A stretch of 64,000 nt of DNA, taken from positions 1,488,001-1,552,000 of the forward strand of contig JBHGNT010000008.1 in NCBI GenBank assembly GCA_043228905.1, read 5' to 3'. The translations under genes and the position numbers were made by a program. Positions within the stretch are counted from its first letter, which is position 1. Every line of letters starts with the position of its first letter. Origin of the DNA: Azolla caroliniana (Eukaryota; Polypodiophyta). This document shows positions 46,101 through 56,680 of this stretch, one piece after another. The notes beneath the pieces were generated by a model. That model was not told the origin of the DNA. It worked only from the letters and a program-made list of their open reading frames with translations, and ran no database searches.

Positions 46101-47244
46101 GGTATGCCGGTTGAAGAAGAGCCTTTACGGACTGAAGCAGGCTCCCCGGCAATGGTACCGGAAGTTCGACTCCTTCATGACCGACGAAGGGTACCTCAAA
46201 ACGCAGTCCGACCACTGCGTGTTTGTGAAGAAGCTCGAAGGAGGAGACTCTCTAATACTCCTCCTATACGTGGACGACATGTTGATCGTCGGACGGGACC
46301 AGGTCAAGATACGGATGCTGAAGAAGGCTCTTCACCGAACCTTCTCAATGAAGGACTTGGGTCCGGCGAGACAAATACTAGGGATGCACATCATCCGGGA
46401 CCGGAGCAAGAAGCAGTTGTGGCTGTCACAAGAGAAGTACGTGACAAAGGTGCTTCACCGGTTCAACATGTCGGAAGCAAGACCGGTCGGATCGACCCTC
46501 CCGGCAAACTGCAAGCTGTCCAACAAGCAAAGTCCCAAGACAAAGGCTGAAAAGGAGGATATGATGAAAGTGCCATATGCCTCAGCCGTTGGGAGCTTGA
46601 TGTACGCCATGGTGTGTACGAGACCGGACATCGGATATGCAGTCGGAGTGGTGAGCCGGTACATGAGCAATCCCGGCAAAGAGCATTGGAACGCGGCCAA
46701 GTGGATACTCCGATACCTGAAGGGCACGGCAAACGTGTGCCTCCGATTCGGCTCCGGTAAGCCCGAACTCGACGGCTTTACCGATTCGGATATGTCGGCT
46801 GATGCAGATACCAGCCGGTCCACATCAGGGTATGTGATGACGTATGCAAGGGGGGCTGTTTCATGGCAGTCAAGGCTGCAGAAGACGGTTGCGTTGTCAA
46901 CTACGGAGGCGGAGTACATGGCGGCTGTTGAAGCCGGCAAGGAAGTAATATGGATGAAGGACTTCATTAGAGAGCTCGGTATCCGGCAGGAGGAGTACCG
47001 ACTCTACTGCGACAGTCAGAGTGCAATCCACCTTGCGAAGAACGCGGCCTACCATTCCCGGACGAAACACATCCAGCGTAGATACCACTGGATCCGGGAA
47101 AGGATAGAAGACAAGGAGTTCGTGCTGACGAAGATCCACACGGACGAGAACGGGTCGGATATGCTGACCAAGGTGCTCACACCCGACAAGCTGGAAGCAT
47201 GCCGGAAGAGGATCGGATTGGAGAGACATCCCATGCCGAAGTGA
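43171..47244 (+). pseudogene. Copia-A gag-pol, intact except for one in-frame TGA
   Basis: The ATG at 43171 begins one frame of about 1357 codons, interrupted once by TGA at 45367-45369. The old copy of the same family has TGG there, so a single G-to-A change explains it. Before the stop: gag, CCHC knuckle CFHCGKPGHFRKNC from residue 233, protease DSGAS (Asp320), integrase zinc region (CTDCLAGKQ) and catalytic core (HTDVCQ, RADNGGEYRG, LNGLAERMN). After it: reverse transcriptase (YVDDMLIVG, about 46.27 kb) and RNase H (TDSDMSADAD onward) to TGA at 47242. All other catalytic motifs look intact. The TGA separates integrase from reverse transcriptase; readthrough is possible but not shown. Confidence 0.94.
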
Positions 47245-47254
47245 AGGGGGAGTT

Positions 47255-47871
47255 TGTTGGGTTTACGGTCCCTTTCGGATGGGATGGTCGGATGTCGAAG
47301 ATGAATACCGACAAGCCCGGTTTCGGTTCTTTGGAACCGGATGATGAAGACCCCGGTTTCGGAACAGGATGACGAATGTACCCGGAGAGAGATCCGGATG
47401 CAGGAACATATCCGTGAATATGTTTGCTAAGGGCCCCCTGAGGCTATAGTTGTAAATAGCCCCAAAGTCATATATGTATAAATATGACTTAGGGCAAACA
47501 GTTTCTATGTTGCTGATCATTTTTCTGTTTTTCCACTCTAGAGGAGTGAAGTGAGAGCAGCCGCGAGAGAGAGAGAGAGGGATAGAGCGTGAGAGAGGAA
47601 GAGGTCGACGCCTCTGTGTATTTCCGCCGCCTGTGGCGAGGACAGCGAGCTCAAGGTCGTCGCCTTGCAGCTCGCCATTGTATACTTCTCTGTATAGTGT
47701 TGGTTCGGAGTCTTGTACTCCCGTGGTTTTTCCCGTCTAGGGTTTTCCACGTTAATCCCTGTGTGTTCGCGTTTTGTTTCTCTTTGTGGTTCTTATTTTC
47801 TGCTGCATCGATTCGCGCTTACTCGGTTGTGGCCGAGGGAAGAAGGTTAATCGTGTGGTTGATTCCTTACA
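47255..47871 (+). repeat. Full-length right LTR of the young Copia-A element
   Basis: It follows a purine tract (GAAGTGAAGGGGGAGTT, 47239-47254). It starts TGTTGGGTTT, carries TATAAATA at 47477-47484 and ends CCTTACA. Confidence 0.95.
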
Positions 47872-48325
47872 CTTTCCATGAAGATCCAAAGTCTCTTACT
47901 GAAGCTATTAGCCGAGCTGTGCGATGTGATAATCGCCTATTTGAGCGACGTTCTGAACGTCAACAAATGTTACGCCGCCAACCGGAACAGACATACGCTT
48001 CTATAGTCGCCACACCGCCACAAGGTTCTAGACCCGTTACGAGGGATGGTCCCACTCCGATGGAAATAGAGTCGACACAACGTCGAGGGCCCTTATCAGA
48101 TGCTGAGAAACAACGACGTCGGGCGCATCGCCTATGCCTCTACTGTGGTGGTCCAGGACATATAGCTGTGAATTGTCCACATAAACCCAGGCGTCAAGTT
48201 TACCAAGTAAGTGCACATGACAACCCTACATCAAGTTCTACTATCACTTCTAATAACTTAAGTACTAAGCCTAATAGCCCATGCCATGAGAATAGATTTG
48301 ATGTCTTGAGCCAATTAGAGGATGT

Positions 48326-48332
48326 GTTAAAC
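48326..48332 (+). promoter_or_regulatory. Candidate -1 ribosomal frameshift site GTTAAAC at the gag-pol junction
   Basis: In gag phase the heptamer reads G-TTA-AAC, four bases before the gag stop TAA (48336). Pol is in the -1 frame, which is open only from 48302, so any slip must occur in a 37-nt window that contains this site. The decayed family member has the same heptamer at 57850-57856. GUUAAAC is a known slippery sequence in some RNA viruses. Confidence 0.55.
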
Positions 48333-51300
48333 GAATAAGTCCGGCCAAAATAGGAGCCATTTGGTTGGACCATCCTAGTTATGTAGAGTCAGTACCTAGT
48401 TGTGGTTCCATTTCATCAAATCAAGTTAGTAGAGTTTTTTCTGCACAAGTCGAGCTTAGCACATCTACAGGTCATCGCGCCCTAGCCTCTGCCCTCCTAG
48501 ATTCCGGAGCCAATTCTTGTTTCATGGATCGCGAGTTTGCATTGACTCAAAACATCATCTTGAAAAAACTCCCAAACCCAGTAGCTGTAGGAGTCATCGA
48601 TGGTCGCCCTATAGCATCAGGAGATATAGTCGAAGAGTCTGAACCAATTCGTGTAGTCCTAGGTAATTTGGCTAGTGTCATCTCATTTAACATCATTAGT
48701 AGTCCGGAGCACTCTCTAGTTCTTGGTCTTCCTTGGTTTGAGTTACATAACCCAACCATTGATTGGAGAAAAAGAACTATTGAAGAGGTCACCGTACAAT
48801 CCAAGTCTCTTGAAGCTCCAACTAAGGATCTAGGATCCCCCACAATTTCAACAATCTCTATACATCAATTACGAGAGGATGGAAGAAAGGAAGACATGAT
48901 GGTATTTGCGGTTTTAGCAACTCCCTCATCTAGCTCACAAGAATTGGGGGTCCAACTACCAAAGAAGTACATAGAATTCTCCGATGTGTTCGATAAGGTG
49001 AAGGCTAATAGACTACCAGAGCATCGACCATATGATTGCCCAATTGATTTGCAGCCAGGAAAAGAGCCTCCATGGGGACCAATTTATAATCTTTCGCCCA
49101 CGGAGTTAGAGGTTCTTCGAGAATATATCAATGAGAACTTGGCAAATGGTTTTATCCAACATTCAAAATCTCCTGCTGGTGCACCCATCTTTTTCGTTAA
49201 GAAGAAAGATGGTATGCTTCGTATGGTCGTGGATTATCGAGGCTTGAATAAAGTGACCGTTAGAAACCGATATGCTCTCCCATTGATCTCAAGCCTTCTA
49301 GAACGCCTCAGTGAAGCAAAGTATTTCACGAAGTTAGATCTTCGAGGTGCCTACAACCTTGTTCGAATTCGTCCTGGGGATGAATGGAAGACGGCGTTCC
49401 GCACTCGCTATGGTCATTTTGAGTACACAGTGATGCCTTTTGGCCTCACGAATGCACCAGCAGTCTTCCAACATATGGCGAATGATATTTTTCGAGACTT
49501 CCTCGATATCTTCATCATTGTTTACCTGGATGATATCTTGATCTACTCAAAAACTCAAGAAGAACATGATATACATGTTCGCCAAGTTTTGCAATGGCTA
49601 CGAGAGTATGGTCTCTATGCAAAATTGGAGAAGTGTAGTTTCGACCAATGTCAAGTGGAGTTTTTGGGGTACATAGTCTCTTCAAATGGCATCTCTATGG
49701 ATCCATCAAAGGTTCAAACAATTTTGGATTGGCAAACACCACAGTCCGTGCGAGATGTGCAATGTTTTTTGGGGTTCGCAAACTTTTATCGCAAGTTCAT
49801 CAAAGATTATTCAAAAATTGTGTTGCCCCTCACTCAACTGACGCACAAGAATCGACCATTTGTATGGAGTATAGATGCGAACTCTGCATTTGAGGGTTTA
49901 AAGCAAGCATTTACATCCGCACCAATCTTAATCCATGTCGATCCAATGAGGCGCTTTATACTTGAAGCTGATGCATCGGATTTCGCACTCGGAAGTGTAC
50001 TATCCCAAATTGGTGATGATGGTGAACTGCACCCGGTGGCTTTTCACTCACGAAAATTTGAAGCCGCAGAAATCAACTATGAGATTCACGACAAAGAGCT
50101 TCTTGCCATTGTGGATTCTTTTCAACAATGGCGTCATTTTCTGGAGGGTTCTTCTCAGCAGATTATTGTCTACAATGATCATAAAAATCTAACATACTTT
50201 CAAAGTGCTCGAGTCTTGAATCGACGACAAGCTCGTTGGGCGCAGTTCTTAACTCGTTTCGATTTTGTAATTCTATATCGCCCTGGGATGCAACAAGGAA
50301 AAGCAGATGCTTTATCTAGACGTTCGTATATGGAACTTCAACCTGGAGAGGCCGCATTTGAAAGCCAAAAGCAAATCCTCTTAGGTCCTGATCGTCTACG
50401 AATAATGGCAATGCATACCATCAACACACCGGGAGATTCAAGGCTTCTTGATTCCATTCGTGAGCAGATTGCGACTGATGCGTTCGCCCAAGAGGTTTTG
50501 AGCCATATTATCCCAAATCGTGCATCTAGCTCCCAAACTCAAAATCCTCGTCTAGACTACACCCAGTTTAGTTGGCATGATGGGTTACTTTTTCGACAAA
50601 CTCTCTTGTATGTGCTTGACGGTCCTTCTCGACTCAAAGTCATGCAACAATGTCATGACACACCAATGGCGGGACACTTCGGCATCCACAAGACTTTTGA
50701 GTTGATTTCTCGCCGATATTGGTGGCCACGGCTTCACCATTTTGTTACGGATTATGTTCGTAGCTGTGATACATGTTGCCGATCAAAAAAGCCTCGACAT
50801 CATCCATATGGCTTATTACAGCCAATGCCTATTCCGGAGAGCCCATGGAAATCTATTTCCTTGGACTTTATTACGGATCTTCCACCTTCCAAGGGATTTG
50901 ATTCGATTCTCACGGTTGTCGATCGTTTTACGAAGATGGCACATTTCCTTCCATGCACAAAGACCATTACTAGTCAAGAGACAGCTGATTTACTCATGCG
51001 GGAGGTGTTTCGCCATCATGGTCTTCCGGATGATATTATCAGTGATCGGGGTCCCCAATTCATCTCGAAATTTTGGCGGCACATGTTCAAACTCTTACAT
51101 ACTTCTTGTAAACTCTCTTCCGGCTACCATCCAGAGACTAATGGGCAGAGTGAGCGCACCAACCAAACAGTCGAGCAATATCTACGTTGTTTTGTCAACT
51201 ATCAACAAGATGATTGGGTGGATTTACTACCTTTGGCAGAATTTGCTTATAACAACTCCGAGCATTCTTCTACTGGATATTCCCCATTTTTTGCAAACAT

Positions 51301-51970
51301 TGGGTACCATCCTCGTTGGATGATGCTTGAACATCTTGAACTCCCAAAAAACCCAGCTGCTGAAGATCGGCTCACTCGACTCCAAGAAGTTCAGGATATG
51401 CTTTTGCATCATTTATGTGAAGCCCAAAACACTCAAAAGAAGATTGCTGACCGTCATCGGCGTGATTCATCGACTACATTTCAAGTAGGCGATCGTGTAT
51501 GGCTCTTACAAGGTAGCATTAAAACGACCCGACCTTGCTACAAATTGGATTATCAACGTTTTGGCCCATATGTCATAAGTGGTAAGATCAATGATGTGAC
51601 ATTTCGTCTTGATCTTCCTCCTCATATGCGTCTTCACCCGGTCTTCCATGTTTCACTTTTGGAGCCCTACACAACGAGCTCTATTCCGGGTCGTGTTACA
51701 CCTCCCCCACCTCCAATTGACGTTTCCAATGGCTCTGAATATGAGGTTGCCGCTATCCTCGACTCCAAGATCATTCGCAACAAACTATACTACTTGGTTG
51801 ATTGGTTAGGCTATACACCTAATGATCGAACATGGGAGCCTGCCGAACATCTTGCCAATGCCTCCGACATGGTTGTTGCATTTCACAACCAATATCCTCA
51901 TAAACCAAGTCTGAACTCTTTTCTTCCGACTCGTGCAACTCGTCATCGAAAAGGGGGGATAATGTCATGA
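48332..51970 (+). CDS. Ty3 pol polyprotein of the young element, intact, with a chromodomain
   Basis: This is the -1 frame after the gag stop region; it has no good ATG, and the clearly readable protein runs from 48365 (1201 codons). Protease LLDSGANSCFMD has its Asp near residue 46 of that part. Reverse transcriptase has YLDDILIYS (residues 387 on), and RNase H has EADASDFALG. Integrase has a zinc motif (CDTCC) and catalytic segments in SLDFITDLPP, SDRGPQFISKFW and NGQSERTNQ. The C-terminus is a chromodomain (EYEVAAIL, LYYLVDWLGY, RTWEPAEHL), which in chromoviruses steers integration to particular chromatin. There are no stops or frameshifts. The last codons read through the polypurine tract (51949-51962) into the 3' LTR, ending TGA at 51968-51970. 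Confidence 0.95.
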   Translation, partial: RISPAKIGAIWLDHPSYVESVPSCGSISSNQVSRVFSAQVELSTSTGHRALASALLDSGANSCFMDREFALTQNIILKKLPNPVAVGVIDGRPIASGDIVEESEPIRVVLGNLASVISFNIISSPEHSLVLGLPWFELHNPTIDWRKRTIEEVTVQSKSLEAPTKDLGSPTISTISIHQLREDGRKEDMMVFAVLATPSSSSQELGVQLPKKYIEFSDVFDKVKANRLPEHRPYDCPIDLQPGKEPPWGPIYNLSPTELEVLREYINENLANGFIQHSKSPAGAPIFFVKKKDGMLRMVVDYRGLNKVTVRNRYALPLISSLLERLSEAKYFTKLDLRGAYNLVRIRPGDEWKTAFRTRYGHFEYTVMPFGLTNAPAVFQHMANDIFRDFLDIFIIVYLDDILIYSKTQEEHDIHVRQVLQWLREYGLYAKLEKCSFDQCQVEFLGYIVSSNGISMDPSKVQTILDWQTPQSVRDVQCFLGFANFYRKFIKDYSKIVLPLTQLTHKNRPFVWSIDANSAFEGLKQAFTSAPILIHVDPMRRFILEADASDFALGSVLSQIGDDGELHPVAFHSRKFEAAEINYEIHDKELLAIVDSFQQWRHFLEGSSQQIIVYNDHKNLTYFQSARVLNRRQARWAQFLTRFDFVILYRPGMQQGKADALSRRSYMELQPGEAAFESQKQILLGPDRLRIMAMHTINTPGDSRLLDSIREQIATDAFAQEVLSHIIPNRASSSQTQNPRLDYTQFSWHDGLLFRQTLLYVLDGPSRLKVMQQCHDTPMAGHFGIHKTFELISRRYWWPRLHHFVTDYVRSCDTCCRSKKPRHHPYGLLQPMPIPESPWKSISLDFITDLPPSKGFDSILTVVDRFTKMAHFLPCTKTITSQETADLLMREVFRHHGLPDDIISDRGPQFISKFWRHMFKLLHTSCKLSSGYHPETNGQSERTNQTVEQYLRCFVNYQQDDWVDLLPLAEFAYNNSEHSSTGYSPFFANIGYHPRWMMLEHLELPKNPAAEDRLTRLQEVQDMLLHHLCEAQNTQKKIADRHRRDSSTTFQVGDRVWLLQGSIKTTRPCYKLDYQRFGPYVISGKINDVTFRLDLPPHMRLHPVFHVSLLEPYTTSSIPGRVTPPPPPIDVSNGSEYEVAAILDSKIIRNKLYYLVDWLGYTPNDRTWEPAEHLANASDMVVAFHNQYPHKPSLNSFLPTRATRHRKGGIMS

Positions 51971-52511
51971 AGACATACGTCTTGGCTTATCATGACATTC
52001 ATCTTGGCGAACCAGGAATCGAACCCATAACCTCTTGGTTTACATATTGTACTTTAACCATTGTAATAACATATGTGAGATGTAATCATAATAATTATAT
52101 GTTTAGTTATTACGAGATATTTAGAACATTCTAGATTATTCTAGAATGTTCTTGAATATTTCATGATTATATTTATTATTATTATTATTCATAAATATCT
52201 AAAATATTCTAGAACATTCTAGAATACTCCATAAGGGCCTATAAATAAGAGTCCATACACTCATCACAACTCATTCGGTTCAACACCAGTCTTTAGCCCT
52301 TAGCCTACTCCTTGTAATCTTCTTTCTCATAATATAATCTCATTCTCATTTCTTATCTCTCACTTATACTTTTCTCTCTCTCGCACTCTCTCCCTCTTTC
52401 ACTCTCTTTTGCTATCACTATCGCTATCTCTACCGCTCTCGCCATCTCTATCGTTATCGTTATCTCTATCGCCATCGCTCTCTCTCTGCTTCCTACTCAA
52501 GAGTCACAACA
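51963..52511 (+). repeat. 3' LTR of the young Ty3 element
   Basis: Two single-base differences from 41519-42067 (one near the start, one four bases from the end). It is followed by TATAA, the second target-duplication copy. TATAAATA is at 52240-52247. Confidence 0.95.
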
Positions 52512-55500
52512 TATAACAACTTCAATGAATAAAGCAAAGCTCATGTGCTCTGGGAGAAAATCGACACCATGCTAGAGAGTAAAAACGCCGTAAATCGGGT
52601 TTCGATATTTTGGAAGTTAGTGAGACTCCAATACTAGGACGGATCCAGCATAGTGGAGCACATGAACACATTTCAGGGGCTCATGAACCAAACAACTTCG
52701 CTTGAAGTACCTCTATTCGACGAGGTACTTGCATTGCTCCTACTTTGTTCCCTCCCGGATAGTTGGGAGACGGTAGTTGTCACTTTGGGCAACGTCGGGC
52801 CGAAAGGAAAGTAGTTGTCCCTAGCAAGGGTAAAATCAAGCTTGCTAGATGAAGAAGCTCGCCGAAAGGAGCGGGAGTCCGGAACCGATCCAAATGCCTT
52901 GGTCACAGAAGATGACCATTGCCAGGGAAGAGGCCGGTATCAGAGTCCCCAAAACCGGGACAAATCGGGGACGAGGTCGAAGTCAAGGGGACTTCCATAA
53001 GAACTGTCGGCATTTCCGGAAAGAGAAGGGAACCGACAGTGCCGATTCGAAGAAGGGTTCGGACTGGAAAGGCTCGGATCGGAAGGGAACATTGGTGATT
53101 GCGACAAGTGAAGCAGAACTGATGCTCATTACTGAGGAGAATCAGTTAAACCTTGTCAGCGATGAAACAACGTGGGTTGTCGATTCCGGAGCATCGTTCC
53201 ATTTGACACCGGACCAGAAATGTTTCTCATCCTACATAGCCGGAGATCACGGTTGTGTCTGGAAGGGGAATGAAGGTACATGCCGAATTGTCAGCATAGG
53301 AGATGTGTTGTTGATGACATCAACTGGATGCAAATTGCTGCTAAAAGATGACCGACACGTTTCGAAGGTTCGTTTAAACTTGATATCAGCCGGTCGGCTA
53401 GATGACGAAGGCTACACGGGTTGCATCCGGAACAAAGTCATGAAATTTAGCAAAGGAAGCCTGATTGTGGCTCGAGCCTAGAAGATCAACACGTTATATC
53501 TGATGCATGCCCGGATATGCCAGGAAGAAGTGAACGTAGCATCTGACACTGCTGGTGAGCCATGGCACAAGAGGTTGTGTCACATGAGCCAGAAGGGGAT
53601 GAGAAGACTTGTCGAAGATAACCTCATTCCGGAAGTGAAATGTGTGCATCTTGATAAGTGCACCGATTGCTTGGCTGGCAAGCAAAACCGAACCTCCTTT
53701 TGGTCAAGACCACGGATGAGACAGAATGCACCACTGGAGCTAGTGCATACTGATGTGTGTCAAGTGGATACGAAGTCACATGCTAGATCACAATACTTCG
53801 TGATGTTCATAGACGACCACAACCGGAAGCTGTGGGTCTCACCACTGAAGACAAAGGATTAGGTGTTGTCTGTCTTCAAGGAACTCCACGCGAGAGTGGA
53901 AAGAGAAACCGGCCAGAAGTTGAAAGCGGTTCGAGCAGACAACAGAGGAGAATGCCGGGGGAAGTTCGAGGAGTACTGCCGATCGATGGGAATCCGGCTC
54001 GAATTCACCGTGCCAAAGACGCCAGAATTGAACGGGCTGGCCGAACGGATGAACCAAACCATAATGGAGAGAGTCTGAAGCATGCTAGCACATGCAAAGT
54101 TACCCAAGACGTTTTGGGCTGAGGCGCTGATGACGATGGTGTATGTGATCAATAGATCACCCTCAGCACCCTTGGACGGAGACACTCCACAGAGACTATG
54201 GACCAGGAAAAATGTGACTTACCGGTGTTTGAAGGTGTTCGGATGTCTCGAATATGTGCATGTTGCAAAGGACAAGAGAGGAAAGCTGGATCTGAAGTCC
54301 AGGCCATGCATATTCCTCGGATACGACAACAATGAGTTCGGTTACCAGGTGTGGGATCTGGTTGACAAGAAGGTGGTCCGGAATCGGGACATAGTCTTCA
54401 TGGAAGTCAGGACCATTGTCGACTGGGAGTCGGAGAAGAAGATGATGAACTTCGGATCATCCAATGAAAAACGGCTTGAGGACACAAGGACTTACCCAGT
54501 TGAAAACTGGATGTTAGCCGGGAATCGGATGACACTTGATGAACCGACCGGATACGGACAAGAAACCGAATCGACCGAAGAAGAAGAAGACACCGGAACC
54601 GGACAAGATCCCGAATTGGATTCGGATTCTGAACAAACGGAAGAACTGGTAGTCAGAAACAAAGGACGAAGATACCCTCTCAGAGAGAGAAGAGCTCCCC
54701 AAAGATTTCCGGATGCAAAGCACGTATTGTTGATCGATGAGGAGGAGCTGGAAAGATTCGATGAAGCAAAGAAAGACACGCACAACCGCAAGTGGTTAAG
54801 TGCCATGCAGGACGAGATGGATTCCCTGCATGAGAACCACACATATGAATTGACGGAGCTGCCGAAAAGAAAGAGAGCACTCCGGAATAAGTGGGTGTAC
54901 AAGCTGAAACCGGGAGATGCCGGAAATCCACCGAGGTACAAGCCCCAGATCATGGTGAAGGGGTTCTAGCAGAAGAAAGGTGTGGATTTCGACGAGATCT
55001 TTGCCCCAGTAGTAAAGATGACATCCATCCGGATGGTATTGGGCCTAGCAGCAAGCATGGAACTCAAGGTAGAGCAACTGGACGTCAAGAAGACATTCCT
55101 ACATGGCAACCTCGAAGAAGAGATCTACATGCATCAACCGGAAGGATTTGAGAGTAAAGGGAAGGAGCACTTGGTGTGCCGGCTAGAGAAGAGTTTTTAC
55201 GGATTGAAGCAAGCCCCCCGACAATGGTACCAGAAGTTCGACTCCTTCATGACGGATCAAGGGTACCACAAGACGCAAGCTAATCAATGCGTGTTTGTGA
55301 AGAAATTTGATGGAGGAGATTTCTTGATATTGCTTCTGTACGTGGATGACATGTTGATCATTGAACGAGAGCAAGTCAAGATACGAATGTTGAAGAAGGC
55401 CCTAAACCTGACTTTCTCAATGAAAGACTTGGGTCCAGCAAGACAGATTTTGGGGATGCACATCATCCGGGACTGGTTGGAGAAATTGTTGGGGTTGTCA

Positions 55501-56077
55501 TAGGATGCTTCAGCAGTTCAACATGTCGGATGCAAAATCGGTCAGATCGACACTCCCGACAAACTGCAAGCTATCCGGAAAACAAAGCCCGAAGATGAAG
55601 GCCGAGAAGTCGGATATGACGAAGATACCATAGCCTCTGCCATCGGAAGCCTAATGTATGCAATGGTGTCCACCCAACCGGATATTGCATATGCTATCGG
55701 AGTAGTCAACCGTTTCATGAGCAATCCAGGAAGAGAGCACTGGAACGCGGTTAAGTGGATGCTCCGGTATCTGAAAGGCACCTTGAGTATATGCCTTCGG
55801 TTTGGCTCTGGTAAACCCCAACTTGACGGATTCACAGATTCGGATATGTCGGTTGATGCGGATACTAGCCGGTCTACATCCAGATATGTCATGACTTATG
55901 CAGGGGGAGCTGTATCGTGGCAGTCAAGGCTGCAAAAATCCATGGCACTGTCAACTACGGAAGCGGAGTATATGACAGTTGGAGAGGAAGTAATCTGGAT
56001 GAAGGACTTCATCAGAGAGTTAGGGGTTCGACAAAAGGAATACCAGCTCTATTGTGACAATCGAAGTGCCATCCACT
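52512..56077 (+). pseudogene. Old Copia-A gag-pol, continuation
   Basis: From the second TATAA copy the old copia continues through gag, a CCHC knuckle with its first half deleted (DFHKNC remains, about 52.99 kb), protease (VVDSGASFHL), integrase (HTDVCQ; NGLAERMNQ), reverse transcriptase (YVDDMLI) and RNase H, where it is cut at 56078 (SAIHL). Most of it stays in one frame. Stops at 53479, 53860, 54076, 54967 and 55501 are mostly where the young copy has CAG, CGG or CAA, and a deletion follows near 55503. Its 3' LTR is not in the window. Confidence 0.9.
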
Positions 56078-56595
56078 TGTCATGATAACACTCACATCAT
56101 GCATCGAAAGGATCATGACACTCACATTATGCCTCAAAAGGATTTGAACCCACGACCTTGTTGTACACATGTCAAATCCTTAGCCATTGTATTAATATTC
56201 TTGTATGTATAGTTTTTAGAATATGAAATCTAATATCATAGGAATATTCTATATTACTCTACATTCTAGAATGACCTAGAATATTCTAGAGTGTTCTATA
56301 CACTAGAACCTTCTAGAATACTCTAGAGATATTCTAGATTACTTTACACTCAAGGATAACCTAGAATATTCTAGATTGTTATAACCTAGAATATTCTAGA
56401 TTGTTATAACCTAGAATATTCTAGATTGTTCTCTATTACTTATAAATTGGGATCTACCACTCATCCCAAACCTAAATTGGTTCAACGCCATTTTGTAGTA
56501 CTCTGTTGCCTACTCTTTGTAATCCATTTACTCTTCAATATAATAATTCCTTTTCAATTATCTCTCTATCTTCTCTCTCTCTCTCTCTCTTGACA
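56078..56595 (+). repeat. 5' LTR with expanded heat-shock-like repeats
   Basis: An antisense tRNA-like module lies near 56135-56205 (GGTTCAAATCC on the minus strand). From about 56240 to 56430 there are more than ten TTCTAGAA or GAATATTC units, including a 25-bp unit (CTAGAATATTCTAGATTGTT with TATAA) repeated three times at about 56359-56430. TATAAATT follows at 56441-56448. Confidence 0.85.
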
Positions 56596-56680
56596 GTTTG
56601 AACCAATTTTTCTTTCATTTCTTCGTCTTCCACAAACCCTAGCAAGTTCTCTTCTTCCTTCTCCTCTCCCCTCGTAAGCT

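Larger units (their letters stand above)
42819..47871 (+). mobile_element. Young Copia-A element with a truncated left LTR, nested in the Ty3 gag
   Basis: The target duplication CTTTC (42814-42818 and 47872-47876) is perfect. The right LTR is full length (47255-47871, 617 bp, starts TGTTGGG). The left LTR (42819-43140, 322 bp) matches only its last 322 bp (47550-47871) with a single difference, so about 295 bp of U3 are missing. The primer site TGGTATCAGAGC is at 43144-43155. Gag-pol is one frame with a single TGA. By LTR identity this is among the youngest insertions of the window. Confidence 0.95.
42153..48338 (+). pseudogene. Ty3 gag of the young element, interrupted by the nested Copia-A copy
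   Basis: The coding parts are 42153-42818 and 47877-48338 (375 codons without the insertion and one CTTTC copy). The first part has a coiled-coil-like N-terminus (LEQENQRLLGDLQQ) and the capsid-like retrotransposon gag region (WFAPLLEKKSPLLEDFEEF). The second has the CCHC knuckle CLYCGGPGHIAVNC. Without the insertion there would be no stop or frameshift, so gag was intact when the copia element landed. Gag ends with TAA at 48336 in a -1 overlap with pol. Confidence 0.92.
41519..52511 (+). mobile_element. Young Ty3/gypsy chromovirus, complete, with a Copia-A copy nested in gag
   Basis: LTRs at 41519-42067 and 51963-52511 are both 549 bp and differ at only two positions by eye. The target duplication TATAA is perfect (41514-41518 and 52512-52516). 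Gag is split by the nested copia element; pol is one intact 1201-codon frame ending in a classical chromodomain. Sequence abutting the 5' LTR is GTTTGAACC rather than a TGG-type primer site. LTR identity marks a very recent insertion. Confidence 0.97.

Noticed and set aside
45420-46215. Long minus-strand frames within the young copia pol
   Set aside because: They are codon-bias shadows of an intact sense frame; no domain.
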